From: CAZQCI01 sp964592255
GTDB taxonomy: Bacteria > UBA10199 > SBBF01
Length of the DNA stretch: 49,642 nucleotides
Direction of reading: 5' to 3'
Assembly: GCA_964592255.1 (NCBI GenBank)
Contig: CAZQCI010000005.1
Span: 1-49,642, forward strand
The translations under genes and the position numbers were made by a program. The notes below the pieces were generated by a model, which did no database searches, was not told the DNA's origin, and worked only from the letters and a program-made list of their open reading frames with translations. This document shows, in pieces, positions 17,015 through 25,925 of the stretch. How positions within the stretch are numbered: position 1 is the stretch's first letter; each line of letters opens with the position of its first letter.

Positions 17015-18688
17015 ATGCCTTCATCGCATATTCTTCAATTTATCGGCGGGCTCATTTTCTTTTTTTTCGGGCTTTTTACCATCAATCAAAGTTTACAATT
17101 TTTTGCGGGAGATCGTTTGAAGGGCATGATTGCCCGCACTACCGAAAGTCGTTTGCGTAGTGTTATCACAGGTATTGTGGTGACTTTTTTCTTTCAAAGT
17201 TCTTCAGCGATCACGGTGATGTTAGCGGGTTTAAGTGCCAGTGGTTTGGTGAGTTTGGAGCAAGCCATGGCGGTGGCTTTGGGTGCGGGCATTGGGACGA
17301 CTTTTGTTGTTATGATAATTTCAGTGCGAGAAATTGTCTCGTTGGGTGTTATCATTATTGGCATTGGTTTTTTGTTCCGTGTTTTGTCTTCTCGGCAAAT
17401 TGGGCGCATTATGGGTGAAGTGATTTTTGGATGTGGTTTTATTTTTTTTGGTTTAAGCACGTTATCGCAGTCTTTCAGTGTTCTTCAAACTTATGCAGTG
17501 GTGCCCCAAATTTTTCAGATGATGGGGAATTATCCTTTCTTAAGTCTTGTAGGGGCAGCCGTGGTGACGACGTTGGTCCAATCGAGCAGTGTTGTTTTGG
17601 GGGTTTTGATTTCTTTAGCGTATGCAGGCAGCATTACTTTTCCAGTGGCGGTTCCCTTAGTTCTAGGAGCCAATGTTGGAACTTCCTTTACGGCTGTTAT
17701 GGCTACTTGGAGAGCGGCTACCGAAGCAAAGCGAGTGGCTTGGGCCAATCTTCTTCTGCGTGCTGGTGCGGTGGCGTTGATTTATTTTTTTCTTCCTTAT
17801 TTTGTGGAGGCGATTCATTTTTTAAATGAGTGGATTATTATTCATATATTTTATCAACAGGATGCTGTTCATGTTCAAATTGCTTTGTGTCATTTTTTCA
17901 CAAACTTTTTGGTGGCCCTGGTTTTTCTTCCATTCATCAATGTTGGTAAAAAAATTGTCTGCTTCCTTTTTCCTAAAAACAATGAAGTAGAAGTGTTTGG
18001 CCCAAAATATTTGGATATTAACGCTTTGATGACTCCTTCTTTAGCTTTTGCTCAAGCCCGTAGGGAGTTAGTTCGGACCGGAGAAATTGTGCAAGGGATG
18101 TTTTTGGATTCTTTAAAGCTATTTCAAAAATATGATCTTGATTTAGTGTCTGATATCGAATCGCGCGATCATAAGGTTGATACGCTCTATAAAGCAGTTA
18201 AGTTTTATCTCGCCAAGTTGTCGCAAGCTAGTTTTAAAGAAGAGGAAGTGGAAGAAGAATTATGGCTTATTACTTCTGCCAACGAGCTAGAAAATATTGG
18301 AGATATTATAGATCGGCATTTGTTGCGTTTGGCGCGAAAAAAATGGAATAAAGGAGTTGAGTTTTCGGATGAAGGATGGAAAGAAATCGGTGAGCTTCAT
18401 CGGGCTACAGCCGAGATGATAGAGTTAGCTTTGGTGGCTATCTCCAGCGCTAATGAAGAGTTGGCACGAAAAGTAGTGCATCATTTTTCTTATTATAATG
18501 ATCGTGAAGATCAGTTAAAAATGTCGCATTTGCGACGTTTGCATCATGGGCTTAAAGAATCGATAGAAACTTCCACCATTCATTTAGAAACGTTGTCTTT
18601 ATTTCATCAAATTAGTCTTTCTCTTCTTAATATGGTGCATCATATGCTTCCCGACCAAGAAAGAAAGGTGAGTTTAAGTTTGTCTTAA
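17015..18688 (+). CDS. Na/Pi-cotransporter family protein with C-terminal PhoU-like domain
   Basis: 557 residues from ATG 17015; the frame opens at TTG 16994. The N-terminal half has many membrane spans and the two inverted QSSS motifs that define the Na/Pi cotransporter II family (FQSSSAITVMLAGLSASG near residue 60, VQSSSVVLGVLISLAYAG near 190), each followed by a Gly-rich GAGIGTT or GANVGTS segment. From about residue 350 it is soluble and helical (MFLDSLKLFQKYD, ELENIGDIIDRHLL), matching a PhoU-like domain. It likely moves phosphate with sodium across the inner membrane. No pho regulon gene is near. Confidence 0.9.
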   Translation: MPSSHILQFIGGLIFFFFGLFTINQSLQFFAGDRLKGMIARTTESRLRSVITGIVVTFFFQSSSAITVMLAGLSASGLVSLEQAMAVALGAGIGTTFVVMIISVREIVSLGVIIIGIGFLFRVLSSRQIGRIMGEVIFGCGFIFFGLSTLSQSFSVLQTYAVVPQIFQMMGNYPFLSLVGAAVVTTLVQSSSVVLGVLISLAYAGSITFPVAVPLVLGANVGTSFTAVMATWRAATEAKRVAWANLLLRAGAVALIYFFLPYFVEAIHFLNEWIIIHIFYQQDAVHVQIALCHFFTNFLVALVFLPFINVGKKIVCFLFPKNNEVEVFGPKYLDINALMTPSLAFAQARRELVRTGEIVQGMFLDSLKLFQKYDLDLVSDIESRDHKVDTLYKAVKFYLAKLSQASFKEEEVEEELWLITSANELENIGDIIDRHLLRLARKKWNKGVEFSDEGWKEIGELHRATAEMIELALVAISSANEELARKVVHHFSYYNDREDQLKMSHLRRLHHGLKESIETSTIHLETLSLFHQISLSLLNMVHHMLPDQERKVSLSLS

Positions 18689-18694
18689 TTTTCT

Positions 18695-19300
18695 ATGTAT
18701 TCAAAACTGTCTTCTATTCTTAAAGAAAAACCAGTTGTGCCGCCCGTCAAGGATCATTCTGCTTTTACAAAGGCAGCGGTTTTAGTTTTGCTTCATCAGC
18801 ATGAAGGGCAGGAGAGTGTTGTGTTAACTAAACGATCCCAAGAGGTGCTTCACCATAAGGGGCAGGTTTGTTTTCCTGGGGGAGTTTATGACGCGGAAGA
18901 TGATGAAGATTTATGGCAGACGGCCGTTCGAGAAACTTATGAAGAAATTGGTGTAGAAGCCCGTTATATTACTCCCGTGGGGCCATTAAATCCTTTAGTA
19001 ACCCCTAGTGGATATATTGTTTATCCTTACGTGGGACTTTTGGAGGGGCAGGTTTCTTGGCAGACTAATCCTCATGAGATTGCCGAGATTTTTTCGGTGC
19101 CTCTCCACCATTTAAAAGATCGTAATAATCTTAAATTTGTGAAGCGCTCTCCGATTCTCGAAGATTTTTCTCAAAAACTCCCTCCAGAAATTAGAGTGTT
19201 GTTTGAAAATGGTTATGAAGATCCACTTTTTACTTTTAAAAATCACGAAATTTGGGGGGCGACGGCTCGTATTATTATCCAGCTTTTGGGTTTGTTATAG
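18695..19300 (+). CDS. Nudix hydrolase, CoA pyrophosphatase (NudL) type
   Basis: 201 residues, starting 6 bp after the transporter. The Nudix box is FPGGVYDAEDDEDLWQTAVR followed by ETYEEIGV, with the catalytic Glu residues in REXXEE form. HHKGQVCFPGG before it is the pattern of the CoA/NUDT7 subgroup, which splits coenzyme A into 4'-phosphopantetheine and 3',5'-ADP. The spacing VLTKRS...HKGQ...FPGG also fits. The substrate call rests on the subgroup pattern only. Confidence 0.85.
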   Translation: MYSKLSSILKEKPVVPPVKDHSAFTKAAVLVLLHQHEGQESVVLTKRSQEVLHHKGQVCFPGGVYDAEDDEDLWQTAVRETYEEIGVEARYITPVGPLNPLVTPSGYIVYPYVGLLEGQVSWQTNPHEIAEIFSVPLHHLKDRNNLKFVKRSPILEDFSQKLPPEIRVLFENGYEDPLFTFKNHEIWGATARIIIQLLGLL

Positions 19301-19327
19301 CTAAAGAAATTATCTTATTTACTCACC

Positions 19328-19409
19328 TTACGCGATTACCTATGGTTCGACAAGCTCACCATGTCCGGACACCCTGAGCCTGTCGAAGGGCAGATCACTA
19401 ATCGCGTAA
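19328..19409. repeat. nested palindromic repeat
   Basis: Outer arms TTACGCGATTA (19328-19338) and TAATCGCGTAA (19399-19409) are perfect inverted repeats. Inside, TTCGACAAGCTCA (19346-19358) pairs with TGAGCCTGTCGAA (19375-19387) with one mismatch. The inner pair resembles a palindrome widely dispersed in bacterial genomes. Part of the outer arm (AATCGCGTAA) also occurs at 48879-48888. It sits between the Nudix and lipoprotein genes, where it may also end transcription. Confidence 0.85.
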
Positions 19410-19485
19410 CATCAGTTATTTATCTTTCTAACCTTTTTACGCTTCCTCATTGACTAAACTGTTATCATTTGATGAGATGCCGCCC

Positions 19486-19812
19486 ATGACTCTTTTACGA
19501 AACTGTTTTTTTATTCTTATGTTCTTTTTGGTGTCTTGTGCAGGTCAAATGCCGACGGCCAAATCAGCTCATTCTATTACAGCGCATTACTTTGAAAGTT
19601 ATGGGAAAAAATATAAAACTTCTTTTTTTGGCCAAGGAAAGGTTACTAAAGTGGAAATCAACCAAATGCAGGCCCAAGCCCGTAACCTGACCTTGGTTGA
19701 TGCTTTTGTTACGTTGCAAGTGGATTCTGTAGCTCATGTTTTGTTGACGATGAAGAAAACTCCTCCTCTTGGTTGGGGGGTGCAATCATGGGAAATGTTG
19801 GAATCGCGTTAA
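19486..19812 (+). CDS. small lipoprotein, function unknown
   Basis: 108 residues from ATG 19486; ATG 19477 is also possible. The N-terminus is a lipoprotein signal, TLLRNCFFILMFFLVSC, with lipobox LVSC and Cys as the lipidated residue. The mature part has a short basic, Tyr-rich stretch (YFESYGKKYKTSFFGQGKV) then a beta-like region ending PLGWGVQSWEMLESR. I do not recognise the family. Its stop directly abuts the ATG of the DUF962 gene, so the two are likely co-transcribed. Confidence 0.75.
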   Translation: MTLLRNCFFILMFFLVSCAGQMPTAKSAHSITAHYFESYGKKYKTSFFGQGKVTKVEINQMQAQARNLTLVDAFVTLQVDSVAHVLLTMKKTPPLGWGVQSWEMLESR

Positions 19813-20256
19813 ATGAATTTTCTCGAAAATTATAAGCTCAACCACCAGCATCCTGTTAACCGGGCCATTCATACGGTAGGGATTCCTCTTATTGCGTTAG
19901 CTGTTCCACTTCTTTTTTTTAATCGTAAAATAGGATTAGGGCTTTGGGTTTTTGGTTGGGTGATCCAATTTATTGGACATGCCATCGAAGGAAGTTCACC
20001 TGCTATTTTGAATAAGGGAGCCTCGCCCGTGGCTAATATGTTGGGATCTTTTCTTATCCTTGCCGCCATTCCTTTACTGGCTTGGCATTGGTTCTATGCC
20101 TTGTTGCTTTTACTGTTGGCGGTTTTGTTGTCGGTTGGAGGCAATCTTCTCAAAGGAGTGCCCGCCTCCGATTTAAGTCAAACTGGCATGGCTTATTTTA
20201 TTGGTGGTTTGTATTGGTGGCTCAAAAAAATGTTTGGGCGTTCAAAACCAAACTGA
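19813..20256 (+). CDS. DUF962 / Mpo1-like membrane protein
   Basis: 147 residues with four hydrophobic spans. It begins with the family signature YKLNHQHPVNRAIHTVGIPL and has IGHAIEGSSPAI between spans 2 and 3. The conserved His residues in these two segments match the DUF962 family, of which yeast Mpo1 is an iron-dependent 2-hydroxy fatty acid dioxygenase. The bacterial function is not established, so enzymatic activity here is only suggested by those His residues. Confidence 0.85.
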   Translation: MNFLENYKLNHQHPVNRAIHTVGIPLIALAVPLLFFNRKIGLGLWVFGWVIQFIGHAIEGSSPAILNKGASPVANMLGSFLILAAIPLLAWHWFYALLLLLLAVLLSVGGNLLKGVPASDLSQTGMAYFIGGLYWWLKKMFGRSKPN

Positions 20257-20315
20257 CCCACTACTTATTTTTTCATCTCTTTGACTTTTTTCTCACTCAA
20301 TGACATTTCTTTAAC

Positions 20316-20747
20316 ATGCAAATCTTTGGATTAGATGTGGGCGATAAAACAGTAGGTGTCGCCAAGAGTGATCCCTTGGGCTATACGGCTCAGCCGGTGA
20401 CGACACTGCGTTACGAGCAATCCTTAGAAGTGTTTAAAAAATTGGCTCTTTTAGTACGTGAAGAAAAAATTGAAAAAATAGTAGTCGGTTTCCCTTTAAA
20501 TATGAACGGCACTGAGGGTCCGCGTGTAGAAAAAGTAAAAATTTTTGTTGAAGGACTTCGAGTTGCTTTGGAAAGGTTGAGCCAAAATCCGGAAATTATT
20601 TTTTGGGACGAACGTATGTCGACTCAAGCGGCTGAACGTAGCTTATTAGAAGCGGACCTTTCCCGGGCCAAACGTAAAAAAGTTATCGATAAAATGGCCG
20701 CTGTTTTTATTCTTCAAGGTTATTTGGATTCGTTAGCTCCTGGTTGA
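20316..20747 (+). CDS. ruvX: RuvX/YqgF family Holliday-junction-resolvase-like protein
   Basis: 143 residues, normal for the family. RNase H-fold motifs: FGLDVGDKTVGVAKSDPLG at the N-terminus (catalytic Asp), IEKIVVGFPLNMNGTEG in the middle, FWDERMSTQAAERSLLEADL and then KKVIDKMAAVFILQGYLDS at the C-terminus. Members act in pre-16S rRNA maturation and were proposed as junction resolvases. mltG often lies next to this gene in other genomes; here it is 2.9 kb downstream with one surface-protein gene between. Confidence 0.93.
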   Translation: MQIFGLDVGDKTVGVAKSDPLGYTAQPVTTLRYEQSLEVFKKLALLVREEKIEKIVVGFPLNMNGTEGPRVEKVKIFVEGLRVALERLSQNPEIIFWDERMSTQAAERSLLEADLSRAKRKKVIDKMAAVFILQGYLDSLAPG

Positions 20748-21133
20748 TATAAGGGGTAGCTCCATTCTTATTCATCTTAAAAGTCTCAGCTTGAAATTGA
20801 GTAAACGTCATTCGGCATATTTTTAGCTGGAATCCATGATTTCCGATAAAGAAGATATCTTTTATCAAAACGATTTTTTTATCATTTTGATCCCAAATTG
20901 AGTCGTTTTTCTGACTGTAATGCGATGCATTAATATTTGATTTAAAAGGATTTTTTACTTTTTTCGGCGGCAATTCCCATTATTCCTTCTAACCTTTCAA
21001 TATCCCTTATTTTATTTCTCATTTTTACAACCCCTAAAATTTGGTTTTTTTTAGCTTTTACGCGCTTCTGGTCCTTAAATTGCAATAGTTAAATAGAAGA
21101 TGTTTTTTGGAAGGGTGTTGGAAAAGAGGTTTT
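20748..21133. other. 386-bp intergenic region, AT-rich, no supported gene
   Basis: AT-rich spacer between ruvX and the TSP3 protein. It has an AAGATATCTT palindrome and an AAAACGA ... TCGTTTT inverted repeat around 20848-20910. A minus-strand frame (20707-20973, TTG start) overlaps the end of ruvX but has no ribosome binding site or recognisable motif, so I do not call it. The promoter for the downstream secreted protein is presumably here, but I cannot point to a convincing one. Confidence 0.5.
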
Positions 21134-23608
21134 ATGAAAAAAATGCTTTGGATTTTAATTTTTGTTGTGATGGCCCCTGCCTTCAGTTGGGCGGCCGAAT
21201 ATAAACACGCTACGACCAGCGAAGAAGACACGACAAGAACTCGGCCTGTTCCTTTTCCTTATATTGCTGGGGTCATGTGGCTGTATACCAAGTTGGATAC
21301 AGAGACAGGTTACCAACAAGTTTACTTACAATACCAGAAAATGAGCACGGCTTCTGCCAGTACCCTTGAGGAAGTGCGTATTACCTCATCGGCTTCTACT
21401 AAGGCACTTCCAGCTTGGGGGCCTTATGTTATGACTGAAACGGTCACTTATTATGCGAGTTCGACTTCCACCACTGCAGATTTTTCTGATTATTGTCTGT
21501 CTATTTTCTATACGGCGGCTGATGGACCCAGTGGCGAACGAAACCTGAAAATGGGTTGTTTGAACTTTTGGAATGTTGTCACTTTTTTAACCACATCGGC
21601 TGATGGTGCCGATTTACATTTAGACGATGGAACCAGTGGTGCTTTTGCAGAAATTCCTATGACAGGATTAGGCAAGTCTACTCTTTATGATGTGACTTAT
21701 TATACTGTGGAGCGTACTCATCCTGTTACTTTGGTGGATCCGACAAGTACGACCAGTGCTACAATGTCGGCGTATCAGATCGCTTTTGTTGATGCTTCTA
21801 ATCAATTGCATTATCTCACTTATAAATATGAAGGGCCTTATTATGGTGATGCCATTAGTGGATTAATTACTGTTGATGATCCTTCTACGTCAGTCAGTAT
21901 TGATAGTATTACCAGCAATTATGCCTGGGGAACTTCTTGGACTCCTGTATTCACTGCCTATCGGACACCTCAATTTTTTAATGATGGGAAGACGATTGTT
22001 TTTTCCGGTAGAGATACCACTAACGGTAAATGGCAATTGGGTGCGATTGGTTTTGATGGTACGGGTGAGAAACAATTAACCCGTGGTACACGCGATTTAT
22101 CCAACCCCATTCCTCTTGAATTATCTACTACTAGTACGTCACAGGCGCATATTATTTTTACAGAAGCAGAAGGAGGCTCAAGTAACAACGATCAATTAGC
22201 CATCAGCGGTGTGTATACCTCGGGGCAGGTACCTGTACAATGGTGTACGGATGTTGAGATGATTTCTCCAGATGATGGAGTCAACCGGGGACGTACGTCT
22301 GTTGAGCATGATCCTGTTCTTAATAACTTTAGCTTGGCCTACGAATACGAAAAAACAGATGGAAACCATGATATTTATTATGCCGAACATAATCTTTTGT
22401 GCGACTCCATGACTAGTGGAGTTTGGGCCACAACTCCAGTGGCAACTAAAGTTGATAACCCGACTATGATTACAGAAAAAAGGCTGACATGTAGTAATGA
22501 CAATTTAAGTCCGGCTTTATCTCTTAATATGAATTTTGATGCAGATCATGCTTCTGTTGCCAGCTCTCCTGCTTTTGGAGTGATGATTTTAGAAAAACAT
22601 CTAGCGGTTAGAAATAAGTCCGAAACCCACATTTATAATCTGCCGGTAGAAGCAAGTTGCGAAGATACGTGTACGCTGAATGCCGATGGCTCTGCCTTAA
22701 CGTCGTCTCAAGATGCCGATGGTGATGGATTGCGTGATGATGATTTAAGTGATGGGACTGTCTGCGACAATTGCCCTGAGGTTTCTAACTCGGACCAAGC
22801 CGATTCCGATACCGATGGTATTGGTGATGCTTGTGATACGTCAGAGTCATCAACTGCTTGTTCTTTTAGGGCGACTCATTCTGGTGCTCTGGGGAGTGGC
22901 TTGAGCACTGCTGGGGACGCTGATGGGGATGATTTGTTTGATGACCCGCTTAGTGATGGTACGGTTTGTGATAATTGTGTTGGTGTTTACAATCCGGATC
23001 AAGCCGATTCCGATGGGGATGGAGTAGGGGATGCCTGCGAAACGGCATTAAGCGATGCGGATACATGCACACTGAATGCCGATGGTTCTGCGTTAACATC
23101 GTCACAAGATGCGGATAGTGATGGGTTACGTGATGATGATTTAAGTGATGGAACCGTTTGTGATAATTGCCCTGATGTTGCCAACGCGGACCAAGCCGAT
23201 TCCGATAGCGATGGTGTTGGTGATGAGTGTGAGGTCTCGGCGGCAACGGGTACAAGTTCTTGCACTCAAGTTATTTCTCCTGAAGGTGTTTTATCGATGT
23301 CGGAAATGCGTAAAATTGCTTCCGGAGGCAGTGTTAATAAAAAAATTGATGGAACCACTTATACGATTACTCTTTTGAATAATTCAGGCTTAAGCACTAC
23401 GGCTACCGGCACAACTACTGGAGGTAGCTTGTGTCTCAATTTGAAGACGGAGCTTACCATGAATGGTAATGCCTGTAGCTGTAATATGGCTGGAGACCAT
23501 GTGACTCAAAAAGATAAAACTAATGCGCTTGCATTGGCCTTGATGGTTGCTTTGGGCTTGTCTCCCATTTGGGGTCGTCGCTTCTTTAAATCTTTCAAAC
23601 GGGGTTAG
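21134..23608 (+). CDS. secreted surface protein with TolB/PD40-like and thrombospondin type 3 repeats and a MYXO-CTERM-like tail
   Basis: 824 residues from ATG 21134, with AGAGG five bases upstream; the frame opens at 21107. Signal peptide MKKMLWILIFVVMAPAFSWA, cleaved before AEYK. The N-terminal 500 residues are beta-rich and include FFNDGKTIVFSGRDTTNGKW near residue 281, which fits a WD40/TolB (PD40) propeller blade. From residue about 513 three thrombospondin type 3 units follow (CDNCPE, then DSDTDGIGDACD and similar calcium-binding Asp runs); units 1 and 3 are almost identical also in DNA. The tail has ACSC, a hydrophobic helix and WGRRFFKSFKRG, resembling a MYXO-CTERM-type cell-surface sorting signal. 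Confidence 0.85.
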   Translation: MKKMLWILIFVVMAPAFSWAAEYKHATTSEEDTTRTRPVPFPYIAGVMWLYTKLDTETGYQQVYLQYQKMSTASASTLEEVRITSSASTKALPAWGPYVMTETVTYYASSTSTTADFSDYCLSIFYTAADGPSGERNLKMGCLNFWNVVTFLTTSADGADLHLDDGTSGAFAEIPMTGLGKSTLYDVTYYTVERTHPVTLVDPTSTTSATMSAYQIAFVDASNQLHYLTYKYEGPYYGDAISGLITVDDPSTSVSIDSITSNYAWGTSWTPVFTAYRTPQFFNDGKTIVFSGRDTTNGKWQLGAIGFDGTGEKQLTRGTRDLSNPIPLELSTTSTSQAHIIFTEAEGGSSNNDQLAISGVYTSGQVPVQWCTDVEMISPDDGVNRGRTSVEHDPVLNNFSLAYEYEKTDGNHDIYYAEHNLLCDSMTSGVWATTPVATKVDNPTMITEKRLTCSNDNLSPALSLNMNFDADHASVASSPAFGVMILEKHLAVRNKSETHIYNLPVEASCEDTCTLNADGSALTSSQDADGDGLRDDDLSDGTVCDNCPEVSNSDQADSDTDGIGDACDTSESSTACSFRATHSGALGSGLSTAGDADGDDLFDDPLSDGTVCDNCVGVYNPDQADSDGDGVGDACETALSDADTCTLNADGSALTSSQDADSDGLRDDDLSDGTVCDNCPDVANADQADSDSDGVGDECEVSAATGTSSCTQVISPEGVLSMSEMRKIASGGSVNKKIDGTTYTITLLNNSGLSTTATGTTTGGSLCLNLKTELTMNGNACSCNMAGDHVTQKDKTNALALALMVALGLSPIWGRRFFKSFKRG

Positions 23609-23612
23609 ATTC

Positions 23613-23630
23613 TTCGCCACTTGTGGCGGA
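23613..23630 (+). terminator. possible hairpin after the TSP3 gene
   Basis: CGCCAC (23615-23620) and GTGGCG (23623-23628) form a six-pair stem with a two-base loop, extended by one wobble and one A-T pair. No U-tract follows directly, so it is a weak terminator candidate or a small dispersed palindrome. Confidence 0.3.
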
Positions 23631-23682
23631 GCTCTTAATTCATCATTGGCCGTCTCTCGGTTTTTGTGATAATTCCTGACGG

Positions 23683-24645
23683 ATGAAAAAGTTTTTAGTC
23701 TCTTTTTTTGGGCTCATCCTGATTTCTTTAGGTGTTTTGTCTTATCTGACGAAGTCTTTCTTTTCTTATCATTCTCCTACCCTTGTAACGGTTTCTTTTG
23801 AAAAAGGGAGCTCATTGCGCCGCATGAGCCAAGTGCTTGCCGATCATCAAGTGGTACCGAATGCTTTTTCATTCGAAGTGTTTACCCGCCTTGTAGGCAA
23901 AGGTTCTCAATTAAAAGCGGGGGAGTATGAGTTTTCTGCAGGTCTTCGTCCTAGCGATGTTTTGGAAAAAATGGTGGCGGGTTTGGTTAAAGTATATTCC
24001 TTCACCATTCCTGAAGGTTATAATTTAAATGATATCGGAAAAATTCTTGTCGAAAAAAGGCTCACCACACCGGAGGAATGGAAAAATTTTATCCAAGGAA
24101 AAAATTTGGAAGGCTTTCTCTATCCCGATACTTATTTTTATTCCAAGACCCATACTTTGGCAGATATTGTAGCCATGATGACGGATTTGTTTAAGAAAAA
24201 AACATCTCCTTTGATGGAAGAAGTGGCACGGCAACATTTAACGGTCAATCAATGGGTTACGTTAGCTTCCATTGTTGAAAAAGAAACCGGCTTAAGTGCC
24301 GAGAGGCCTTTGATTGCGGCAGTTTTTTTGAATCGTTTAAAAATCAACATGCCTCTTCAAACAGATCCAACGGTGATTTATGGTATTTCTAACTTTAACG
24401 GTAATTTAACACGCGCCGATTTGGAGCGAGATACACCTTATAATACTTATACTCGGCTGGGGTTACCTCCGGGCCCCATTTGCTCCCCAGGTATGGCGGC
24501 CTTGATGGCTGTATTACATCCAGCTTCTAGCGAGGCCTTGTATTTTGTAGCTAAAGGTGACGGAAGTCATTATTTTTCCAGCACTCTTGAACAGCACAAC
24601 CGGGCTGTTGATTTCTACCAACGGCATCAAGGGAGCCCTCCTTAA
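23683..24645 (+). CDS. mltG: endolytic murein transglycosylase MltG
   Basis: 320 residues. One N-terminal membrane span (about residues 4-25) anchors it to the inner membrane with the enzyme in the periplasm. A LysM-like region (VSFEKGSSLRRMSQVLADH) and the YceG catalytic domain follow: EGFLYPDTYFY, ASIVEKETGLSAERPLIAAV with the catalytic Glu at about residue 199, QTDPTVIYG, and NTYTRLGLPPGPICSPG. It cuts nascent glycan strands and is thought to set their length. The C-terminal YFSSTLEQHNRAV ending is also typical. Confidence 0.95.
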   Translation: MKKFLVSFFGLILISLGVLSYLTKSFFSYHSPTLVTVSFEKGSSLRRMSQVLADHQVVPNAFSFEVFTRLVGKGSQLKAGEYEFSAGLRPSDVLEKMVAGLVKVYSFTIPEGYNLNDIGKILVEKRLTTPEEWKNFIQGKNLEGFLYPDTYFYSKTHTLADIVAMMTDLFKKKTSPLMEEVARQHLTVNQWVTLASIVEKETGLSAERPLIAAVFLNRLKINMPLQTDPTVIYGISNFNGNLTRADLERDTPYNTYTRLGLPPGPICSPGMAALMAVLHPASSEALYFVAKGDGSHYFSSTLEQHNRAVDFYQRHQGSPP

Positions 24646-24690
24646 CAATTCCACTTGGCAGTTGAGGCGACCTGTATTAGTGGCTTGTCC

Positions 24691-25398
24691 ATGCGAAAAT
24701 GGTTTTTAATCTTATTTCTTTTTTTACTTTCATTTCCGTTACGGGCAGAAAACCAGGCTTCCTTTAAGGACTTAACTTTTTCTGTTGAAAACTCCCTTTC
24801 GTCCGCCATTGATTTATCTTTTGATAAAACGAAGGCTCGTCTCATTTTTAGGGTCTTGTTTCCTTATCCTCCCGATAAAGTGTGGCCCGTGCTCATCGAT
24901 ACCAACAGTTGGACAAAAGTGCATGCCAGTGATTACAAAGACAGCCGTACTTTGGATCAAAACCAATTTGACTTAGTGGTTGAAAAACAACCGACGAGTA
25001 TTAAAGCATTTTACGAATTAATTGGTGAGCAATCTTTTCCTTCGCAATATGGAAGAAAACAAGGGCAAGTATGGACAAGCTATATTTTGCAACGATTTAA
25101 TTTGCCTTGGCCTTTAAAAGATCGTTGGGTGGTGATGAAAATCAAAAATGATGAAACCAAATCGGCCCAGGGAAAGTATCGTTACGAATACAAAATGAGT
25201 GCTGGTAATTTTCGTGAGTTGGGTGGTTATTGGGAATTGCTGCCTGCCGAAGGCAAACCTGGGTGGACGGAGTTTCGTGGTGAATATTCCACAGACCCTG
25301 GTGTGAGTGTGCCTCATTTTTTAGCTAAAAATATTTATCCTTCTTCCATTCGACGAAGCGCCAAAGAAAATTGGGACGTCATGAAGAAGAATAACTAA
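24691..25398 (+). CDS. secreted SRPBCC/START-like lipid-binding-fold protein
   Basis: 235 residues from ATG 24691; the upstream in-frame extension is ignored because the signal peptide MRKWFLILFLFLLSFPLRA starts here. The rest fits the SRPBCC fold: an opening helix-strand segment with FPYPPDKVWPVLIDTNSW, a central beta-sheet (LPWPLKDRWVVMKI, YRYEYKMSAGNFRELGGYWE), and a long C-terminal helix (IRRSAKENWDVMKKN). Such proteins bind hydrophobic ligands; a periplasmic lipid-binding role is an inference. It ends 5 bp before the RcsF-like gene. Confidence 0.75.
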   Translation: MRKWFLILFLFLLSFPLRAENQASFKDLTFSVENSLSSAIDLSFDKTKARLIFRVLFPYPPDKVWPVLIDTNSWTKVHASDYKDSRTLDQNQFDLVVEKQPTSIKAFYELIGEQSFPSQYGRKQGQVWTSYILQRFNLPWPLKDRWVVMKIKNDETKSAQGKYRYEYKMSAGNFRELGGYWELLPAEGKPGWTEFRGEYSTDPGVSVPHFLAKNIYPSSIRRSAKENWDVMKKNN

Positions 25399-25403
25399 AA
25401 GAT

Positions 25404-25781
25404 ATGAAAACTTTTTCTCTTTTTTTACTTGTTTGTTTGTCTTTTATTTCTTTTTCGGTCCAAGCCGATCAAGAATGGCGTAAAAATAAATTACAAGCCC
25501 AAGCCGAACAAGACAGAATACAAGAAGCGGTTGATAATATTCCCATTTACCGCGCCCGCGTGGGATCTGAATACGATATTTTGGGCCCTGTGCATGGGGA
25601 AGATTTTTTAACCCGTAATAAAAACGCTATTTTTTATCAAATGCGTGTGCAGGCTTATGAAATGGGTGCGGAAGCCATCAGCGAATTTAAATGCAAACCC
25701 CTTTTAAAAAATACATTACAATCCTGTGATGGTTTTGGGGTGAAACAACGCGATTCTTCTGGGGATTCTCCTGCACACTAG
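25404..25781 (+). CDS. secreted RcsF/YbjQ-like protein
   Basis: 125 residues with signal peptide MKTFSLFLLVCLSFISFSVQA. After a Gln/Lys-rich helix (KNKLQAQAEQDRIQEA), the core reads YDILGPVHGED ... QMRVQAYEMGAEAISEFKC ... LQSCDGFGVKQR. That layout (strand, helix with an alternating AYxMGAxAI pattern, then two Cys) resembles the RcsF envelope-stress sensor and YbjQ fold, where the Cys form disulfides. There is no lipobox. The similarity is modest, and no rcs-type signalling gene is nearby. Confidence 0.6.
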   Translation: MKTFSLFLLVCLSFISFSVQADQEWRKNKLQAQAEQDRIQEAVDNIPIYRARVGSEYDILGPVHGEDFLTRNKNAIFYQMRVQAYEMGAEAISEFKCKPLLKNTLQSCDGFGVKQRDSSGDSPAH

Positions 25782-25839
25782 TAACCAAAATAAGGCTCTT
25801 TTTTTAAGCAACTTTTTTGCCGCCCCTCCGATAAGCCAT

Positions 25840-25925
25840 CGTACGTGTTGAAAGACGTACGCACTACCTTTTTAATCAAAAAGAATTTTTACTTAACAAA
25901 AGACTGTCACCTGGGGTCGGTGACA
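25840..25925 (+). repeat. two hairpin-forming palindromes before the first giant gene
   Basis: CGTACGT (25840-25846) pairs with ACGTACG (25855-25861) around an 8-base loop. TGTCACC (25905-25911) pairs with GGTGACA (25919-25925) around a 7-base loop. Both lie in the leader of the giant gene, 22 bp or more before its ATG, and could act in RNA stability, regulation or as dispersed repeats. Confidence 0.6.

Noticed and set aside
20707..20973. Minus-strand 88-codon frame after ruvX
   Set aside because: Only a TTG start, no ribosome binding site, overlap with the ruvX 3' end and no recognisable motif; AT-rich spacer composition explains it.
22950..23265. His-rich and Ser-rich minus-strand frames
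   Set aside because: These are reverse readings of the GAT-rich TSP3 calcium-binding repeats.
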